The notes beneath the pieces were generated by a model. It made no database searches. It was not told the origin of the DNA and saw only the letters and a list, made by a program, of their open reading frames with translations. Of a stretch of DNA of 39,267 nt, positions 23,884 to 33,251 are shown one piece after another. The stretch is from a virus: the IMG/VR virus record IMGVR_UViG_3300036846_000888, positions 1 to 39,267 of that record. One strand, 5' to 3'. Numbering within the stretch: the first letter of the stretch is position 1; each line of letters starts with the position of its first letter. The position numbers were made by a program, and so were the translations under genes.

Positions 23884-25525
23884 CGTATCGTTGTTGCCAA
23901 GAGGTAACGGGCAGGTCACCGGGTCACCGTCGGTTGACACGAACATTGTGCAACTAGCAATGGCGGTGAAGCAGCAGAAACTGCAGGAGAAGGATCAGAA
24001 GAGAACGCAAGCCCAGCAAACTGTTGAGCTACTGTTGAAGAACCCGGAGCTGATGCTTCTGTCCGATCACAAGCAGTTGGAAAAGGATCTCAACACTGGG
24101 TTCGGGATTAAGATCACCGACGAGCCTGTTGCCTCTTCCGACACTCCAGTCACCGGACCAATGCCGGGAGGGCAACCAACAAATGTCAACCCAGGGCAGT
24201 TGGCAGCGGTGGGTAACGCGGCGCAAGGCTCCAAAGCAGGAGCTCAAGCAGCCACCCCTCCAAGCGATAACGCCGCTGGCAAAGCTCCCGGAGGTGGTGT
24301 AGCTAGCGTTGGCAACCCTCAACAGGTCGAGCAGATAGCTGCTATGGCGCATGACTCGATGATGAAGAAGTACGGAGCTCTTGCTCCTCTCTACGGCTCC
24401 GCTATGAACCAGGTTCAAATGGAACAGCTCAAGGCGAAGGGTGTCGCCGAGATGGAACAGCTGAAGCACAACGCGATGGGCGGAGATTTGCAGTCGATGG
24501 GGCGACTCTACGCGTTAGCTGGGCATGAAGTCACCGACTCAACCATGCGTAACATGATCATGTCGTCTAACATGGATAACAAAGTTGTCGGGCAAGCCTT
24601 GGACTTCGCGTTAGGTAACGAAACCGAGGCTGCAAAAGCCTTGCGGTTTGACTCGACGCTAAAGACCCTTTCTAGCAACCCTGAGATTATGGGGAAGTTA
24701 GCTCACCCAGAGGACATCACCTCTATCGCACGCAGCGTTGTCTACGGAGGTAAACTCCCCGAAGGCATCCAGATGAAACCGTTCTCGGTTGATGAACTCG
24801 CCAAAGAAGCTGAGTATGAAAAATATCTCGTTACCGAAGTTGGTCTGCCTTATGATTTTTCTCATACTATTGCTCGGAGTCGTAGTCTGGGACTTGATCT
24901 CAATCTTTCCATGCCTAAGGGAATGCAGACCTTAGCGCAACGTAAGGTAGGGGCGACTGAGAAGCAAGCGAGTGCGAGCATGCTCAGCGCACAAGCCGAG
25001 TGGAAGAAGGCAGGCGCGGAGTGGGAGAAGATCAAGATCACTGCTGCGGATAAGGAAAACAAGGATTTGATGGATACTCTGGCCCAAATGACTGAAGCGG
25101 ACAAAGCCAAGCACCCCTGGCCGGATGAGGTTAAGTCAGCTGTGATCAACCGGCTTGCTGTGAAGAGCGGACTCATGCCTGAGAGGGTCAAGCATTGGTA
25201 CAACCTGTTTAGCGGTGGGGAATGGCAGTACACCCCGATTCCTGATAGCGAGCTAGCCAGACAGGCTGCGGGTGGAGCTGCAGGACCAGCTGGATCGAAG
25301 CCTAAGAAGCGTGAGAAGACGTTGGCCGAGGAAGGTGGGGCTGCGGGTAAGCTTGGTATTAACGTTCCTCCCGCAGTACGTGAAGAAGGCCCGATGAGGG
25401 TTAGCGACAACCCGTTGCGTCTCCCTGGCGAAGCCAAAGCGATTAACAAAGCCCTTGACTACACAATCAACCCGTTGTATGAAGCAATCTTTGGTAAGCG
25501 ATCGGGAGAGGGGCCAGGACTCTAA
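23876..25525 (+). CDS. Putative ejection/internal core protein (549 aa)
   Basis: I choose ATG 23876, preceded by GGAGGAGGA, over the earlier ATG at 23855. The 549-aa protein has a Gln/Lys-rich helix (residues 20-45), a Pro/Gly/Ala-rich linker (80-140), and long charged amphipathic helices (150-440), with a Pro/Gly-rich basic end. Such helical proteins occupy the internal core of podovirus heads and are ejected to build the envelope-spanning channel. No enzymatic motif is seen. It ends in a TAATG junction. Confidence 0.6.
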   Translation: MGSVSLLPRGNGQVTGSPSVDTNIVQLAMAVKQQKLQEKDQKRTQAQQTVELLLKNPELMLLSDHKQLEKDLNTGFGIKITDEPVASSDTPVTGPMPGGQPTNVNPGQLAAVGNAAQGSKAGAQAATPPSDNAAGKAPGGGVASVGNPQQVEQIAAMAHDSMMKKYGALAPLYGSAMNQVQMEQLKAKGVAEMEQLKHNAMGGDLQSMGRLYALAGHEVTDSTMRNMIMSSNMDNKVVGQALDFALGNETEAAKALRFDSTLKTLSSNPEIMGKLAHPEDITSIARSVVYGGKLPEGIQMKPFSVDELAKEAEYEKYLVTEVGLPYDFSHTIARSRSLGLDLNLSMPKGMQTLAQRKVGATEKQASASMLSAQAEWKKAGAEWEKIKITAADKENKDLMDTLAQMTEADKAKHPWPDEVKSAVINRLAVKSGLMPERVKHWYNLFSGGEWQYTPIPDSELARQAAGGAAGPAGSKPKKREKTLAEEGGAAGKLGINVPPAVREEGPMRVSDNPLRLPGEAKAINKALDYTINPLYEAIFGKRSGEGPGL

Positions 25526-28500
25526 TGGGTAATCCTCCACAAACTCCCCAGGTTAAACCCTGGAGTGAGATCGCGAAGAACTTCGATCCAATGATGCCGG
25601 CGGAGCAATACGACGCGCTGCGCTTGAAGTACTTCGGCGACTTTGTCAAACCCAAAGTGCCCAAAGGAAAGGACGTTGCTGCAACCTGGGCAGAGTTCAA
25701 AAACCTAACGGAGCGACCGAAGCTTCTCGGCGCTGCGGACAAAGGCAAACTCCACATCGAGTTAGGTATGGCTAGCGCGGTTACCGCAGCTATGGAACCG
25801 TTGAAGGACTTACACCCTGAGTGGAGAAAACTCTACGACAAAGCCCAGGCCAAAGAGCTCGAGCTAACACAGATGGGTGAGCGAGAGGGGATGAATACAA
25901 AGGCTGCTCGCATTGCGGGTGGGTTCACAGGACAAGCGATTGACTTCGCCGCGCTCTCATACGTCCTAGGTCCAGCTGCAGGAGCGCTTAGCGAAACCAT
26001 GCTCTCTAGCGCGAAGAGCGTGGACCTCGCGTCCAAAATGATCCGGGGAGGTATGGCATTCGGCGCGTACGACGCGATGAGTGATGAATCAGGCAACCGA
26101 ATGATGGCTGGGTTGAAAGGCTTTGCAACCGGTGCAGCTTTCGACTTAGCCTTGGGCCTCCCTGGGTTTCTTAAGGCGAGGGGACTTGCAGCTACAGATG
26201 CCGAAGCCTCTCGCATTATCGACTCGGTCAATGCTGGGACAAACAAAAACCCTGCCGTTGACAAAGCTGTTTCGGAGAAGATCGCCCACGATACAAAAAC
26301 TGCCAGGCTCGAGTTGCGGCCGGAAAAATCTCAATGGTCGTTCAGCACTGGCCTTCGCGGAGCTCGCGTTTACGCCAAAGACGTCTCGGGTCAAATTGTG
26401 CCTTTCGATATCAAACCAGGACGGGAATACGATACATATCGACAGCTCCGGTCTTTGGTTGAACAAGGAGGAAGTGTTAGCCATTATGAGGTACATCCAG
26501 AAAACACTGGAGCAATCAGCGAGTTCATCCGAATCCAAACCCTCGCCGAGGATGGAAAATACCGCGGTACCGTTATCCGCACTGCACCAGGTCAAGCGCA
26601 AGCGGTTGCTACGACAGCTAAGAAGGAGGGCATCCCGGCCGTTGCGTTAAGCGACAGAACAGTGGAGGCACAAACAGTTCCTGTGGAGCATCCAGTGTTG
26701 GCCAGGCCGCAAGACGTGTTCACTACAGCGCGGGGTGACCGTACCGTTATCAGCGCTCCACCAGAACGTGTTCCGTCTAAAGTAGAGTTAACCCAGGCGC
26801 TGGGAAAGAGGGAATTTGATGATAAGACTAAGATGTTTCTCGAACGACAGTTTGAAAAAGTCTGGGACCCAAGTCTTGAGTGGGAGGAGAAGCGTAGCGC
26901 TGTTGTTATCCTGGCTCGGGATATCCCTGAAATGCTTCCTGCGGCGCAGAGAGCTAAGGCTCCAGCGTTTGACCGACAGGGTAACCTGGTCCGTGAGGTC
27001 GCTGAAGCTAGAGTTCAAGACATCTCGAAGAGAGTCCTTGGAAGCGAACTTAATGTTGAAGGAGTGGTTAAAGGACCGGGAGGCAAAGCGGTTGTTAATG
27101 TGACAGCGAACTTGAGCGAGGAACAACTTGCTAAGCTACACGCAGGCCTTGGTAGTCAGTATGAAGTCCGGGTGCCCAAGCGTGGGATGAGCAAGAAAGC
27201 GTTGGCGCAACAATGGTCTGAAGACCAAGTGCAGGATTTGTTGTCGTCCCGTGGGTTGAAACCTGAAGACTTCGATGTGGAAGCTATCCGCACAGGTGGG
27301 GGTGAAGCCGAGCTCGAACGTCAACTAGCGATCAAGCAAGCCGGGATGCATGGCAAGCCAACGAGTAAACCACGCTACAGCTTGTTGGATAAAGTCCCTG
27401 CTAACGAGCAACATGAGTTCAAAACCGTGCGAGATGGTATACGTTACGGGGGTAATACTCATCGGAGCGTGCAAGACGCGATTGATCAAAGCGGGCAGCG
27501 GTTTTTGTTCAATCCGGCTGGGGTGAAGACGGTTGCCACGCAGCTCGAGGAAGCCTCGCTCAAAGGCCGCTTGATGGGATCGATCGAAGATGTTCCTGTT
27601 GAGGATTCGGTACGGGTTGGCCAAGCGCTCCGCATGAAGGGATGGCAGGTCGCCCCGCTTCGAGGGTACAAGCAAGGGATGCTTGAACTTGTCTACTTCC
27701 GAGAAGCCGACGCGTTGAAAGTCGCCCCGTTGCTAAACGACTTTGACCAGTACATAAGCAAAGAGGCAGGGAGAGTGTTTGACACAAACGGTCAGCCGAT
27801 ACGTAGCATTGGTGACCAGGCACACACTCGGCTTGGCTCAGCGTTTGGGGTGCCTAAGGACGAAGTTGAACCATGGCTCGAGGCCAAACGACAGTCGGTT
27901 GGTGGATCTAAGCTTGCTCCCGAAATCAGCAGGAAACCATACGGTGATCGACTGGTGCTCCAGTTCGAAGACCTTCAAGCGTTGCATCAAGGTGCAGCAG
28001 CGTTAGCGGTTCCATCAATGGATGAATTCGTCAAAGACCTTGGGATCACCCTTCCTGCAAGCTTGCAATCTCCTGGCCCACTCATCATCCTCACTCCAGA
28101 AACACCCCGTGATGTTGTTTGGCATGAACGCTTGCACATCAACGGGATGTATGCGGGGGTACATGATAACTTTCCGGACCACATTCCTGATGATGTCAGA
28201 CAAACCGCTCTCGATCTTGCTGGCGGTATTGGTAAGCTATTCGACGGGTATGACAAGATGCCCCAGCATCTCAAGCTTGAAGAAGCCTTTACCCACGCCG
28301 CCACTGCTGTCAGACACGCCGATGGACCGTATCTTGATGAGTTGGCCAGATACGATACTTCGGTAGCTCATGTGAGGGATTTTGTGAATCAGACGGCACA
28401 ACGGCTCTTGGAGGCTGCAACCGAGCATTTGCCTCCTGGTGATCCTCCTCAGGTGAGGATATATCAACGAACGCTCAAGGACCTAATCCGCAGGAGTAGC

Positions 28501-30711
28501 GAGGATGTTAGTGATTCGTTGCGTAGCGCAGGACGTGATACAGGCACCTCCAACGCGGTTTGGTACGACCATGATTCCGACATGTGGGTGATGAAGGAAG
28601 GGCATTCGAAAGAGTTGAAGTTCAAGGACATTAATGATGTTTATGATTACACGCTGGAGCGGGATAAGAACTTCATGTCCCCGTCGATGAGCCTTCGAGC
28701 AGAGCTTGGCGGCGTACGTGGTCCAATCACCCCGATCGGTAAGGAACCGGTGGGTGATGCTCCCCCGGTGCCTGAGCTTCCCCCTGAAGGCCGGTACATA
28801 GGAGCGAGTGCGGTGAGTGCGCTGTGGAGACCGTTCTTCCCGTGGTTATCCACGTTGCATGAGAACATGAACGCGGTGTGGAGAAAGAGCGGTAAGTACC
28901 TCCCCCTCTACGAGAGCGCAAAAGCCGTAGATGATCAGTTTCGGGCAGGTGATACCTGGCTGCAGCAAAATTATGAAAAAATCCATGAGCTGCTTCAACC
29001 GTTCAAATCCGGCAAGATGCGGTCGGTGTTTGATTACCTGACGTATCCCGAGGTAGAGCGTACGACGAAGCTCATGCAAAAGTATGGCTTGAACCAACAG
29101 GAAGGCATCGCTGCGCATAAGGTTTGGGAATACATGAAAGATTTCCGTACTGATACCAACATTAACGTTTCCCAATACATGCTCGAATACCACCCCAAGC
29201 TCCGTGGGTTCAGCTGGGATCCGACAAGGGTGTTTGGTCAGCTAAGCACGCCTCAGACGGCGAGCTTTTTCGACAAGCTCATTCGGCACGATGGAAAGTG
29301 GGACCCTCAAGACGCGCACCTTGGCCGGTTCCTCCACGTAATGCTCCGCGAAGGCATGGAGAAGAAGTTTACCGGGGAGCCGTTGGGTAAGCTTGAAAAG
29401 CTTGTCAACCTCAAAACTGAAGAAGGACACTACGTCATCCCCGCCGCAGTACGCTGGCCGTTGACCAACTACGTCAACTACATGCATGGGATTCCAGACA
29501 CATCCACCAAGATCATAAACAAAACAATGGAGGAATTCTTCTCTGGGTTGAACACAAAACTCAAACAGATGGGACTTCCTCAAATCTCTAGCCCACCGAA
29601 ACAGATGCTGCAGAGGTTCATGCTGATGTCGTACGCCATGGGCCTCGGTATGCGTCCTGCAATCGCAATGCGTGATATGATGCAAGCGTTTACCGGTGGG
29701 ATGACTGTAATGGGCCCCAGTCGGTTCGCCCGCGCGTTCACCCGATTTATGTCCGCACCGCACAATGGGTTTGAACTCGCTGATCGTTACGGTGCGTTGT
29801 TGCGGAAAAATAACGCAGGTGAACTCTATGGGGATATCTTTCAAGAGGTTCCGCCAAGCGGAGCCGGCTGGATGGACCGTCTTAGTAAGTGGTCGAATAC
29901 TCTGCTATCACCTTCACGTTGGGGTCACAACTTCGGGCGGGCTATTACGTTTAACGGCGAGTATCATGACACGCTCGGAGCGATCAAAGACTTCAGAGCA
30001 GGTAGGATAGATGCGGACAGGCTCTTGGAACAAACGTCGATTTGGTTTATGGACAAGCCAGCGCAGACCCAGATGATGAGGCTGGCGCAAGATGTGCACA
30101 CGCCGGTGGAGGATGCTGCAGCAAAGATTGCGCTTGAGGCGGTGGATTTGACCCAATGGCCGTATAGGAGGGGCACGCAGCCAACTTTGCTTAGGTACGG
30201 CGCAGGGCGGATATTCGGTCAGTATGGGGTTTGGCCTGCCAACTATGCTGACTTTTTATATCGCATAGGCAAGAAGTGGTCCGAGCGTCCCAAGATCGCT
30301 GCGAGGACAACGGCGACATGGGTTGCGGTGAACTTCGCCCTGACTCACGCGATGGAGAGTGCGGGGGCGGATACGTCAAAGTGGTTTTGGCAAAGTCCGG
30401 CTGGGTTTGCAGGCTCGCCTCATTGGGACTTTGTACACGCGTTGATGACCGCGCCCGAGAACACCGAGGAAGGTCACGCAGCGAGGAAAACAATCTTGGA
30501 ATACCCCTTGGATTTCGTCCCTGCCATGGCCGAGATGAAAGCGGTACTAAAAGTTATCCAGGATGGTAAGGTCAACCAATGGCCACCGGATAACCCGAGC
30601 TTGCTTAGACTGTTGGGGTTCCGTCCGATCGACGAACTCAAGCAAGACCAGGATTGGTCGGATATGGTAAAGACTCAACTCGGCTATGAAGCCACAAGGA
30701 GACGGCGATGA
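25525..30711 (+). CDS. Giant ejection protein with HExxH metallopeptidase motif (1728 aa)
   Basis: The largest gene. Residues about 115-220 contain Ala/Gly-rich hydrophobic helices that could meet a membrane. The middle (about 250-860) is a mix of alpha/beta segments, some like the small domains of phage polyvalent proteins. A zinc-protease motif, WHERLH (H867, E868, H871), is followed 48 residues later by LEEAFTH (E919/E920), a possible third ligand. The C-terminal 700 residues are helical, as in large internal virion proteins. In podoviruses the largest ejection protein often carries a wall-degrading enzyme; here a peptidase may take that role. AAGGAG of the next gene lies in its last codons. 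Confidence 0.7.
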   Translation: MGNPPQTPQVKPWSEIAKNFDPMMPAEQYDALRLKYFGDFVKPKVPKGKDVAATWAEFKNLTERPKLLGAADKGKLHIELGMASAVTAAMEPLKDLHPEWRKLYDKAQAKELELTQMGEREGMNTKAARIAGGFTGQAIDFAALSYVLGPAAGALSETMLSSAKSVDLASKMIRGGMAFGAYDAMSDESGNRMMAGLKGFATGAAFDLALGLPGFLKARGLAATDAEASRIIDSVNAGTNKNPAVDKAVSEKIAHDTKTARLELRPEKSQWSFSTGLRGARVYAKDVSGQIVPFDIKPGREYDTYRQLRSLVEQGGSVSHYEVHPENTGAISEFIRIQTLAEDGKYRGTVIRTAPGQAQAVATTAKKEGIPAVALSDRTVEAQTVPVEHPVLARPQDVFTTARGDRTVISAPPERVPSKVELTQALGKREFDDKTKMFLERQFEKVWDPSLEWEEKRSAVVILARDIPEMLPAAQRAKAPAFDRQGNLVREVAEARVQDISKRVLGSELNVEGVVKGPGGKAVVNVTANLSEEQLAKLHAGLGSQYEVRVPKRGMSKKALAQQWSEDQVQDLLSSRGLKPEDFDVEAIRTGGGEAELERQLAIKQAGMHGKPTSKPRYSLLDKVPANEQHEFKTVRDGIRYGGNTHRSVQDAIDQSGQRFLFNPAGVKTVATQLEEASLKGRLMGSIEDVPVEDSVRVGQALRMKGWQVAPLRGYKQGMLELVYFREADALKVAPLLNDFDQYISKEAGRVFDTNGQPIRSIGDQAHTRLGSAFGVPKDEVEPWLEAKRQSVGGSKLAPEISRKPYGDRLVLQFEDLQALHQGAAALAVPSMDEFVKDLGITLPASLQSPGPLIILTPETPRDVVWHERLHINGMYAGVHDNFPDHIPDDVRQTALDLAGGIGKLFDGYDKMPQHLKLEEAFTHAATAVRHADGPYLDELARYDTSVAHVRDFVNQTAQRLLEAATEHLPPGDPPQVRIYQRTLKDLIRRSSEDVSDSLRSAGRDTGTSNAVWYDHDSDMWVMKEGHSKELKFKDINDVYDYTLERDKNFMSPSMSLRAELGGVRGPITPIGKEPVGDAPPVPELPPEGRYIGASAVSALWRPFFPWLSTLHENMNAVWRKSGKYLPLYESAKAVDDQFRAGDTWLQQNYEKIHELLQPFKSGKMRSVFDYLTYPEVERTTKLMQKYGLNQQEGIAAHKVWEYMKDFRTDTNINVSQYMLEYHPKLRGFSWDPTRVFGQLSTPQTASFFDKLIRHDGKWDPQDAHLGRFLHVMLREGMEKKFTGEPLGKLEKLVNLKTEEGHYVIPAAVRWPLTNYVNYMHGIPDTSTKIINKTMEEFFSGLNTKLKQMGLPQISSPPKQMLQRFMLMSYAMGLGMRPAIAMRDMMQAFTGGMTVMGPSRFARAFTRFMSAPHNGFELADRYGALLRKNNAGELYGDIFQEVPPSGAGWMDRLSKWSNTLLSPSRWGHNFGRAITFNGEYHDTLGAIKDFRAGRIDADRLLEQTSIWFMDKPAQTQMMRLAQDVHTPVEDAAAKIALEAVDLTQWPYRRGTQPTLLRYGAGRIFGQYGVWPANYADFLYRIGKKWSERPKIAARTTATWVAVNFALTHAMESAGADTSKWFWQSPAGFAGSPHWDFVHALMTAPENTEEGHAARKTILEYPLDFVPAMAEMKAVLKVIQDGKVNQWPPDNPSLLRLLGFRPIDELKQDQDWSDMVKTQLGYEATRRRR

Positions 30712-30974
30712 CCATAGAGGCTTTGTTGGGCGAACTAATTGTGGAGCTACGCGCTTCCAATAGAAAGGAGGAAAGACTTATGGCGGCTATTGATGATCTC
30801 ACTGCAGCGGTTGGGGAGCTCACGACCACTGTGGCAGACGTAGATGCAAAGATTACCGCGTTGAAGGGCGGTACGCCTTCAGGTGGTGCAACTGGTGCAA
30901 CCGACGCGCAGCTTGTGCCGCTGACCGCAGCTGTTAACGCGGCAGTGAGCAATTTGCAAGCGGCGATTCAGTAA
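30708..30974 (+). CDS. Coiled-coil protein with two possible starts
   Basis: ATG 30708 (ATGA overlap, AAGGAG before it) gives 88 aa. An in-frame ATG at 30781 has an even stronger AAAGGAGG and gives 64 aa. The shared part is a coiled coil (DLTAAVGELTTTVADVDAKI) with a Gly/Thr linker and an Ala-rich C-terminal helix. It resembles small coiled-coil phage proteins near lysis or tail genes. No membrane segment. Two products are possible. Confidence 0.6.
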   Translation: MTIEALLGELIVELRASNRKEERLMAAIDDLTAAVGELTTTVADVDAKITALKGGTPSGGATGATDAQLVPLTAAVNAAVSNLQAAIQ

Positions 30975-30983
30975 GGAGGCAGC

Positions 30984-31160
30984 ATGGCAAGTGTTGGAAG
31001 ACAACCCAAGGGGCAGGCGAAACGCGTTGATACGAACGAAATCACCGCGCCGAAGCCAACCCCGATGACCGGAAGTCCTGCTAACTCGATCACGAGTGAA
31101 AAGGAAACCGGGTTTGATCCACCGATCGCTAACACGATCACAGCAGCGAAGGAGAACTAA
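30984..31160 (+). CDS. Small hydrophilic protein (58 aa)
   Basis: A 58-codon gene with AAGGAGG 5 nt upstream of ATG 30984 and a TAATG junction with the endolysin gene. The product is basic at the N-terminus and rich in Thr, Pro, Asn and Ser with NSIT/NTIT repeats, probably disordered. Strong ribosome site and perfect packing argue for a real gene. Function unknown. Confidence 0.7.
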   Translation: MASVGRQPKGQAKRVDTNEITAPKPTPMTGSPANSITSEKETGFDPPIANTITAAKEN

Positions 31161-31492
31161 TGGGAGTCGTCCGGACTAAAGAAGGGGTTTTGTACACTAA
31201 GATTGCTCCTGGTGGGCATCGAATGCTTAGTGCGATTGATGCTTGCGCTTCGGAGCAAGAGCAGGACATCACTGTTACAAGTGCGTGTGACGGAACTCAT
31301 TCCGGTCCGGACGATCCTCATCATAGGGGTGAGGCGTATGACATTCGTACCCACGATCAGGCTGATAAGCACGGGCTGTTGGCGAAGCTCCAGGCCAAGT
31401 TAGGTGAACGATTCTTCCTCTGGATTGAGGATGAAGGACAACCAAACGAACACATCCACATGCAGGTGAAGAAGGGAACGCAATATCCTTGA
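31160..31492 (+). CDS. M15-type peptidase endolysin
   Basis: A 110-aa single-domain protein with the zinc-peptidase signature of the VanY/D-alanyl-D-alanine or L-Ala-D-Glu peptidase family: HHRGEAYD (H54-x2-G57-x-A59-x-D61) and EHIHMQ (H98, H100). These residues bind zinc and cut peptidoglycan peptide bridges. It lacks a wall-binding domain and signal peptide, so it needs a holin for access. Small membrane proteins follow in the same cassette. Start overlaps the previous stop (TAATG). Confidence 0.85.
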   Translation: MGVVRTKEGVLYTKIAPGGHRMLSAIDACASEQEQDITVTSACDGTHSGPDDPHHRGEAYDIRTHDQADKHGLLAKLQAKLGERFFLWIEDEGQPNEHIHMQVKKGTQYP

Positions 31493-31502
31493 AGGAGGCA
31501 AT

Positions 31503-31673
31503 ATGATTCTAGCGGTTAGTTTGTCAGGTTTAGTTGCAATCGTTGGCGTTTTAATGTATGCGTTAAGCGCCAATCCAAAAGTGATGGAAATCGGACGGAT
31601 TTCATTCCACGCTGGGTTGTTTACATTCCTACTTAGCGTAGGCGCGATAGTATTAACTGTTCCGCACCGGTAG
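31503..31673 (+). CDS. Two-segment membrane protein, holin candidate (56 aa)
   Basis: A 56-aa gene with AGGAGGCAAT before ATG 31503. Two hydrophobic segments (residues 2-21 and 38-53) are separated by a short polar loop (NPKVMEIGRI), ending in His-Arg. Size, topology and position directly after the endolysin suggest a holin or holin-like protein; similar short two-helix proteins are frequent in podovirus lysis cassettes. Its stop codon lies in a tandem 9-bp repeat. Confidence 0.7.
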   Translation: MILAVSLSGLVAIVGVLMYALSANPKVMEIGRISFHAGLFTFLLSVGAIVLTVPHR

Positions 31674-31682
31674 CACCGGTAG
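31665..31682 (+). repeat. Tandem 9-bp duplication
   Basis: CACCGGTAG occurs twice in tandem. The first copy carries the stop codon of the holin candidate and the second abuts the AGGAGG of the next gene, so the intergenic spacer looks like a duplication of the gene end. Confidence 0.8.
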
Positions 31683-31691
31683 GAGGCTAGC

Positions 31692-32993
31692 ATGCCTGAG
31701 AAGTTCTTGTTAATGTCTGGGGGAGGTGACGGCTTGGGCCTGGCCCTGAGGCTCAAGCAGGAAGGTCACGGGGTTGCAGTGTGGATTAGGGAAGGCCGGG
31801 CGAAGAGCAACTACGACGGCTTGCTGCGTAAGATCACCAAATGGGAGGAAGCACTTGACCCTGATACAATCGTTATCTATGATAGCAACGGAGGTGGGCG
31901 TACCGCTGACCGACTTCGAGCTAGAGGGCATTTCGTTTTTGCCGGGAGTACGTTCGCTGACGGACTCGAACTCGATCGAGATACTGCTCTCGGTTTCATG
32001 CAGCAGGCCGGGATTAAAACCCCTGAGGCCAGAACGTTTCGTAGCTGGGAAAAAGCGAAGGAATATGTCAAAGAGCGAGACACTCGACTTGTGTTTAAGG
32101 CAAGCGGGGATACCGGAAACTACCTTGGAACATATTGCTCCTACGACGCGGGCGACCTTATTGAAATGCTTGACTACTTTGCTGCAATTACCAAAGGGAA
32201 AGGTAAGCCGGAATTCGTCCTACAGGACTTTATCAAGGGTTGTGAGATCTCTACCGAAGGTTGGTTCAACGGGGAAGAGTTTATGTCCCCGTGGAACCAC
32301 ACGATAGAGAGGAAGCAGTTGATGAATGATGGGCTTGGACCATCCGGTGGATGCGCGGGAAACATTGTGTGGTTAGCAAAGGAAACCAACCATGTTATCG
32401 AAGAAGGAATCGCTGCGATGGCTCCTATCCTGCGTGATCATGAATACGTGGGCCCCATCGATCTCAATTCAGTTGTTAATGCAGAGGGCGTATGGGGGCT
32501 TGAGTTCACCCCGAGGTTTGGCTACGATGCCCTCCCGTCACTTCTTGAGCTTGTGGATGGAGATCTTGGGTCAGTTATCGCCTCGATGGCGAAAGGGGAA
32601 CGGCCGACTACTCTACCACTGCTCGATAAGAAAGCGGCCGGAGTGCGAATTAGCATCCCACCCTACCCAAGCGAACATCACAAGCCGGATGAAGGTATAC
32701 CTATTCGAGGATTGACACGGGAGGACAGGAAGCATTTGTACTTCTTCGATGTGAAGTTGAATGATGAGAACTCGTTAGTGTCAACCTCAGCGTTTGGAGC
32801 AATCGTCACGGTAACCGGGATTGGGGATTCAATCGGTCAAGCAATGGAAGGACCTATGGAAATAGCCAAGCGGGCAAAGATCCCGCAGAAGCAGTACCGG
32901 ACGGATCTTGAAGGAGTCTTTATCAAAAACTTCTTGGAGCTGGATGAGTTGGTTAGAAAGGAGGATGTGAGTGTTACACTGGATAACGGCTAA
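31692..32993 (+). CDS. PurD-like ATP-grasp ligase
   Basis: A 433-aa protein, about the length of bacterial PurD (phosphoribosylamine-glycine ligase). N-terminal domain with SGGGDGLGLA (residues 9-18, where PurD has GSGGREHA), then FAGSTFADGLELDRDTALGF, an ATP-grasp domain with LVFKASG (K136), LQDFIKGCEIS (178-187), PWNHTIERK, GPSGGCAGN (216-224) and LEFTPRFG (270-277), and a C-terminal domain as in PurD. In PurD the last motif is EFNCRFGDPE; here Asn, a magnesium ligand, is Thr (T273) and DPE is altered. This suggests a changed substrate. ATP-grasp enzymes join a carboxylate to an amine. It lies in the lysis cassette with AGGAGG before ATG 31692. Real substrate unknown. Confidence 0.8.
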   Translation: MPEKFLLMSGGGDGLGLALRLKQEGHGVAVWIREGRAKSNYDGLLRKITKWEEALDPDTIVIYDSNGGGRTADRLRARGHFVFAGSTFADGLELDRDTALGFMQQAGIKTPEARTFRSWEKAKEYVKERDTRLVFKASGDTGNYLGTYCSYDAGDLIEMLDYFAAITKGKGKPEFVLQDFIKGCEISTEGWFNGEEFMSPWNHTIERKQLMNDGLGPSGGCAGNIVWLAKETNHVIEEGIAAMAPILRDHEYVGPIDLNSVVNAEGVWGLEFTPRFGYDALPSLLELVDGDLGSVIASMAKGERPTTLPLLDKKAAGVRISIPPYPSEHHKPDEGIPIRGLTREDRKHLYFFDVKLNDENSLVSTSAFGAIVTVTGIGDSIGQAMEGPMEIAKRAKIPQKQYRTDLEGVFIKNFLELDELVRKEDVSVTLDNG

Positions 32994-33249
32994 TTGGGTT
33001 GGGATTTTGGCGTTCTTGTCCACATCGTGGACCGCGCTGAACTTAGTGTTCAACCGGATTGCGAACTCGTTGCCTGCACCGACAGCGACGTCGACCCCGA
33101 GTTATACGTGGTGGTTTCAGTTTGCGAACAACCTCGCGTTGAACACGGAGAGAGGGAAGAATCCACCTCGGGTGGAAAATAGTCCTAACTTCGAAGCAGC
33201 TGCCGAGGCGTATATGCAACGGAAGCTAAACGGAGGGCAAAAAACATAA
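32971..33249 (+). CDS. Small membrane protein (92 aa)
   Basis: GTG 32971 is preceded by GGAGG at 6 nt, within the end of the ATP-grasp gene. One hydrophobic segment near the N-terminus (WITANWVGILAFLSTSWTAL) is followed by a Pro/Thr/Ser-rich linker, an aromatic patch (YTWWFQFANN) and a basic tail. This is a single-pass membrane protein of the lysis cassette; a spanin, holin partner or anti-holin role is possible but unproven. Confidence 0.6.
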   Translation: MLHWITANWVGILAFLSTSWTALNLVFNRIANSLPAPTATSTPSYTWWFQFANNLALNTERGKNPPRVENSPNFEAAAEAYMQRKLNGGQKT

Positions 33250-33251
33250 AC

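Noticed and set aside
24862-25449. 195-codon minus-strand frame within the 549-aa ejection protein gene
   Set aside because: Shadow of a coding region with strong codon bias; Ser/Leu-rich translation with no domain and no start signals.
29242-29844. 200-codon minus-strand frame within the 1728-aa gene
   Set aside because: His/Arg/Cys-rich nonsense-like translation opposite a real gene; no promoter or ribosome site.
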